NCBI GenBank assembly: GCA_022844475.1
Contig: JALHLR010000001.1
Coordinates: 1 to 64,000, forward strand
Length of the DNA stretch: 64,000 bases
Origin: Hyphomonadaceae bacterium
GTDB taxonomy: Bacteria > Pseudomonadota > Alphaproteobacteria > Caulobacterales > Hyphomonadaceae
Direction: 5' to 3'
The notes beneath the pieces are model-generated. The model was not told where the DNA came from. It saw nothing but the letters and a program-made list of their open reading frames with translations, and made no database searches. Of this stretch, positions 63,659-64,000 are shown piece after piece (position 1 is the first letter of the stretch; each line of letters opens with the position of its first letter). Made by a program: the position numbers and the translations under genes.

Positions 63659-64000
63659 ATGGCCGAGGGCGCGGACAGCTCAACAGCTCTGATCGGAGAC
63701 GCCGAAAAGGCCGCGAAGAAGGCCCACAAGGCCAAGGTGCGCCGGCTGTTCTGGATGACCCAGGCGCGCGTCTGGCACTGGATCACGGGCGCGGCGACGC
63801 TGGTGTGCATGCTCATGTTCGCAATCACCGGCATCACACTGAACCATGCGGGCCAGATCGAAAGCCAGCCGGTCGTGGTGGAACGGACGGCTATCCTGCC
63901 ACCCGAATTGCTCGTTCAGCTGGGCGAGGCGCCGCCCGGAGGCGAGAGGGCGATACTGCCTGCGCCGGTGGCTGACTGGCTCGCCAGGGAGGTTGGCGCA
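63659..64000 (+). CDS. PepSY-associated TM helix domain protein (partial)
   Basis: The first 114 codons of a gene running past the window end. After a charged, Lys-rich N-terminus (AEKAAKKAHKAKVRRLFW) comes a membrane helix RVWHWITGAATLVCMLMFAI then TGITLNHAGQIES, the start of PepSY-TM proteins that typically reduce ferric siderophores or act beside TonB receptors. It is 245 bp past the dipeptidase start, divergent from it, with a Fur-like box at 63546-63566. The ATG at 63659 is used as start. Confidence 0.75.
   Translation, partial: MAEGADSSTALIGDAEKAAKKAHKAKVRRLFWMTQARVWHWITGAATLVCMLMFAITGITLNHAGQIESQPVVVERTAILPPELLVQLGEAPPGGERAILPAPVADWLAREVGA

Overview
This 64 kb window is GC-rich, densely coded chromosomal DNA. 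The gene families suggest an aerobic, Gram-negative alphaproteobacterium, plausibly of the Hyphomonadaceae/Caulobacterales type. Supporting signs are a Usg-family protein, a TonB-dependent receptor, many lipoproteins and exported peptidases, a BigR-type sulfide regulator, and class II fumarase. The taxonomic placement is inference. I saw no rRNA or tRNA gene, CRISPR array, integrase or insertion sequence.

Layout. 1-7.5 kb: the end of an ABC-transporter ATPase, a sodium:solute symporter, a DUF885 lipoprotein, an acyl-CoA dehydrogenase, a DUF6152 protein and fumC. 7.7-15 kb: a stand-alone RusA-like nuclease, the first of three paralogous exported proteins of unknown function, and a TetR regulator divergent from an RND efflux adaptor and pump. 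15-21 kb: PilZ-like protein, SDR, carboxymuconolactone-decarboxylase-like protein, a truncated AMP-binding protein, TetR, a frameshifted SpoIIAA-like remnant and a 3-hydroxyacyl-CoA dehydrogenase. 21-28 kb: an ABC-2 exporter pair, a translationally coupled DUF1295/CFA-type methyltransferase pair, a redoxin/cytochrome c/copper-monooxygenase/EF-hand fusion and a membrane-anchored GH16 enzyme. 28-43 kb: lepA, two unknown exported proteins, methyltransferases including prmA, aminopeptidase P, an XRE-plus-membrane-protein module, a cysteine-dioxygenase-like cupin, the second unknown paralog, a scatter of tiny charged proteins and a UvrD helicase. 43-46.6 kb: a sulfide/persulfide detoxification locus (BigR-like ArsR, YgaP-like rhodanese and TauE/SafE exporter, divergent from a Blh-type persulfide dioxygenase) around a long palindromic operator, then a Usg protein. 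46.6-64 kb: tex, an ERMP1-like M28 peptidase, an atypical ClC protein, lipoproteins including a YWTD propeller, an M20 peptidase, the third unknown paralog, a TonB receptor, a second TauE/SafE protein, an M19 dipeptidase, and the start of a PepSY-TM protein behind a Fur-like box.

Functionally the window looks like that of a heterotroph living on peptides and lipids. Five secreted or cell-bound peptidase families (DUF885, M24, M28, M20, M19) occur together with fatty-acid oxidation genes and lipid-modifying enzymes. The best candidates for undescribed biology are the three-member family with two invariant cysteines, the DUF1295-CFA pair, the copper-monooxygenase fusion and the group of small disordered proteins. 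Starts were chosen by family length, signal peptide and Shine-Dalgarno (SD) sequence and are inferred.
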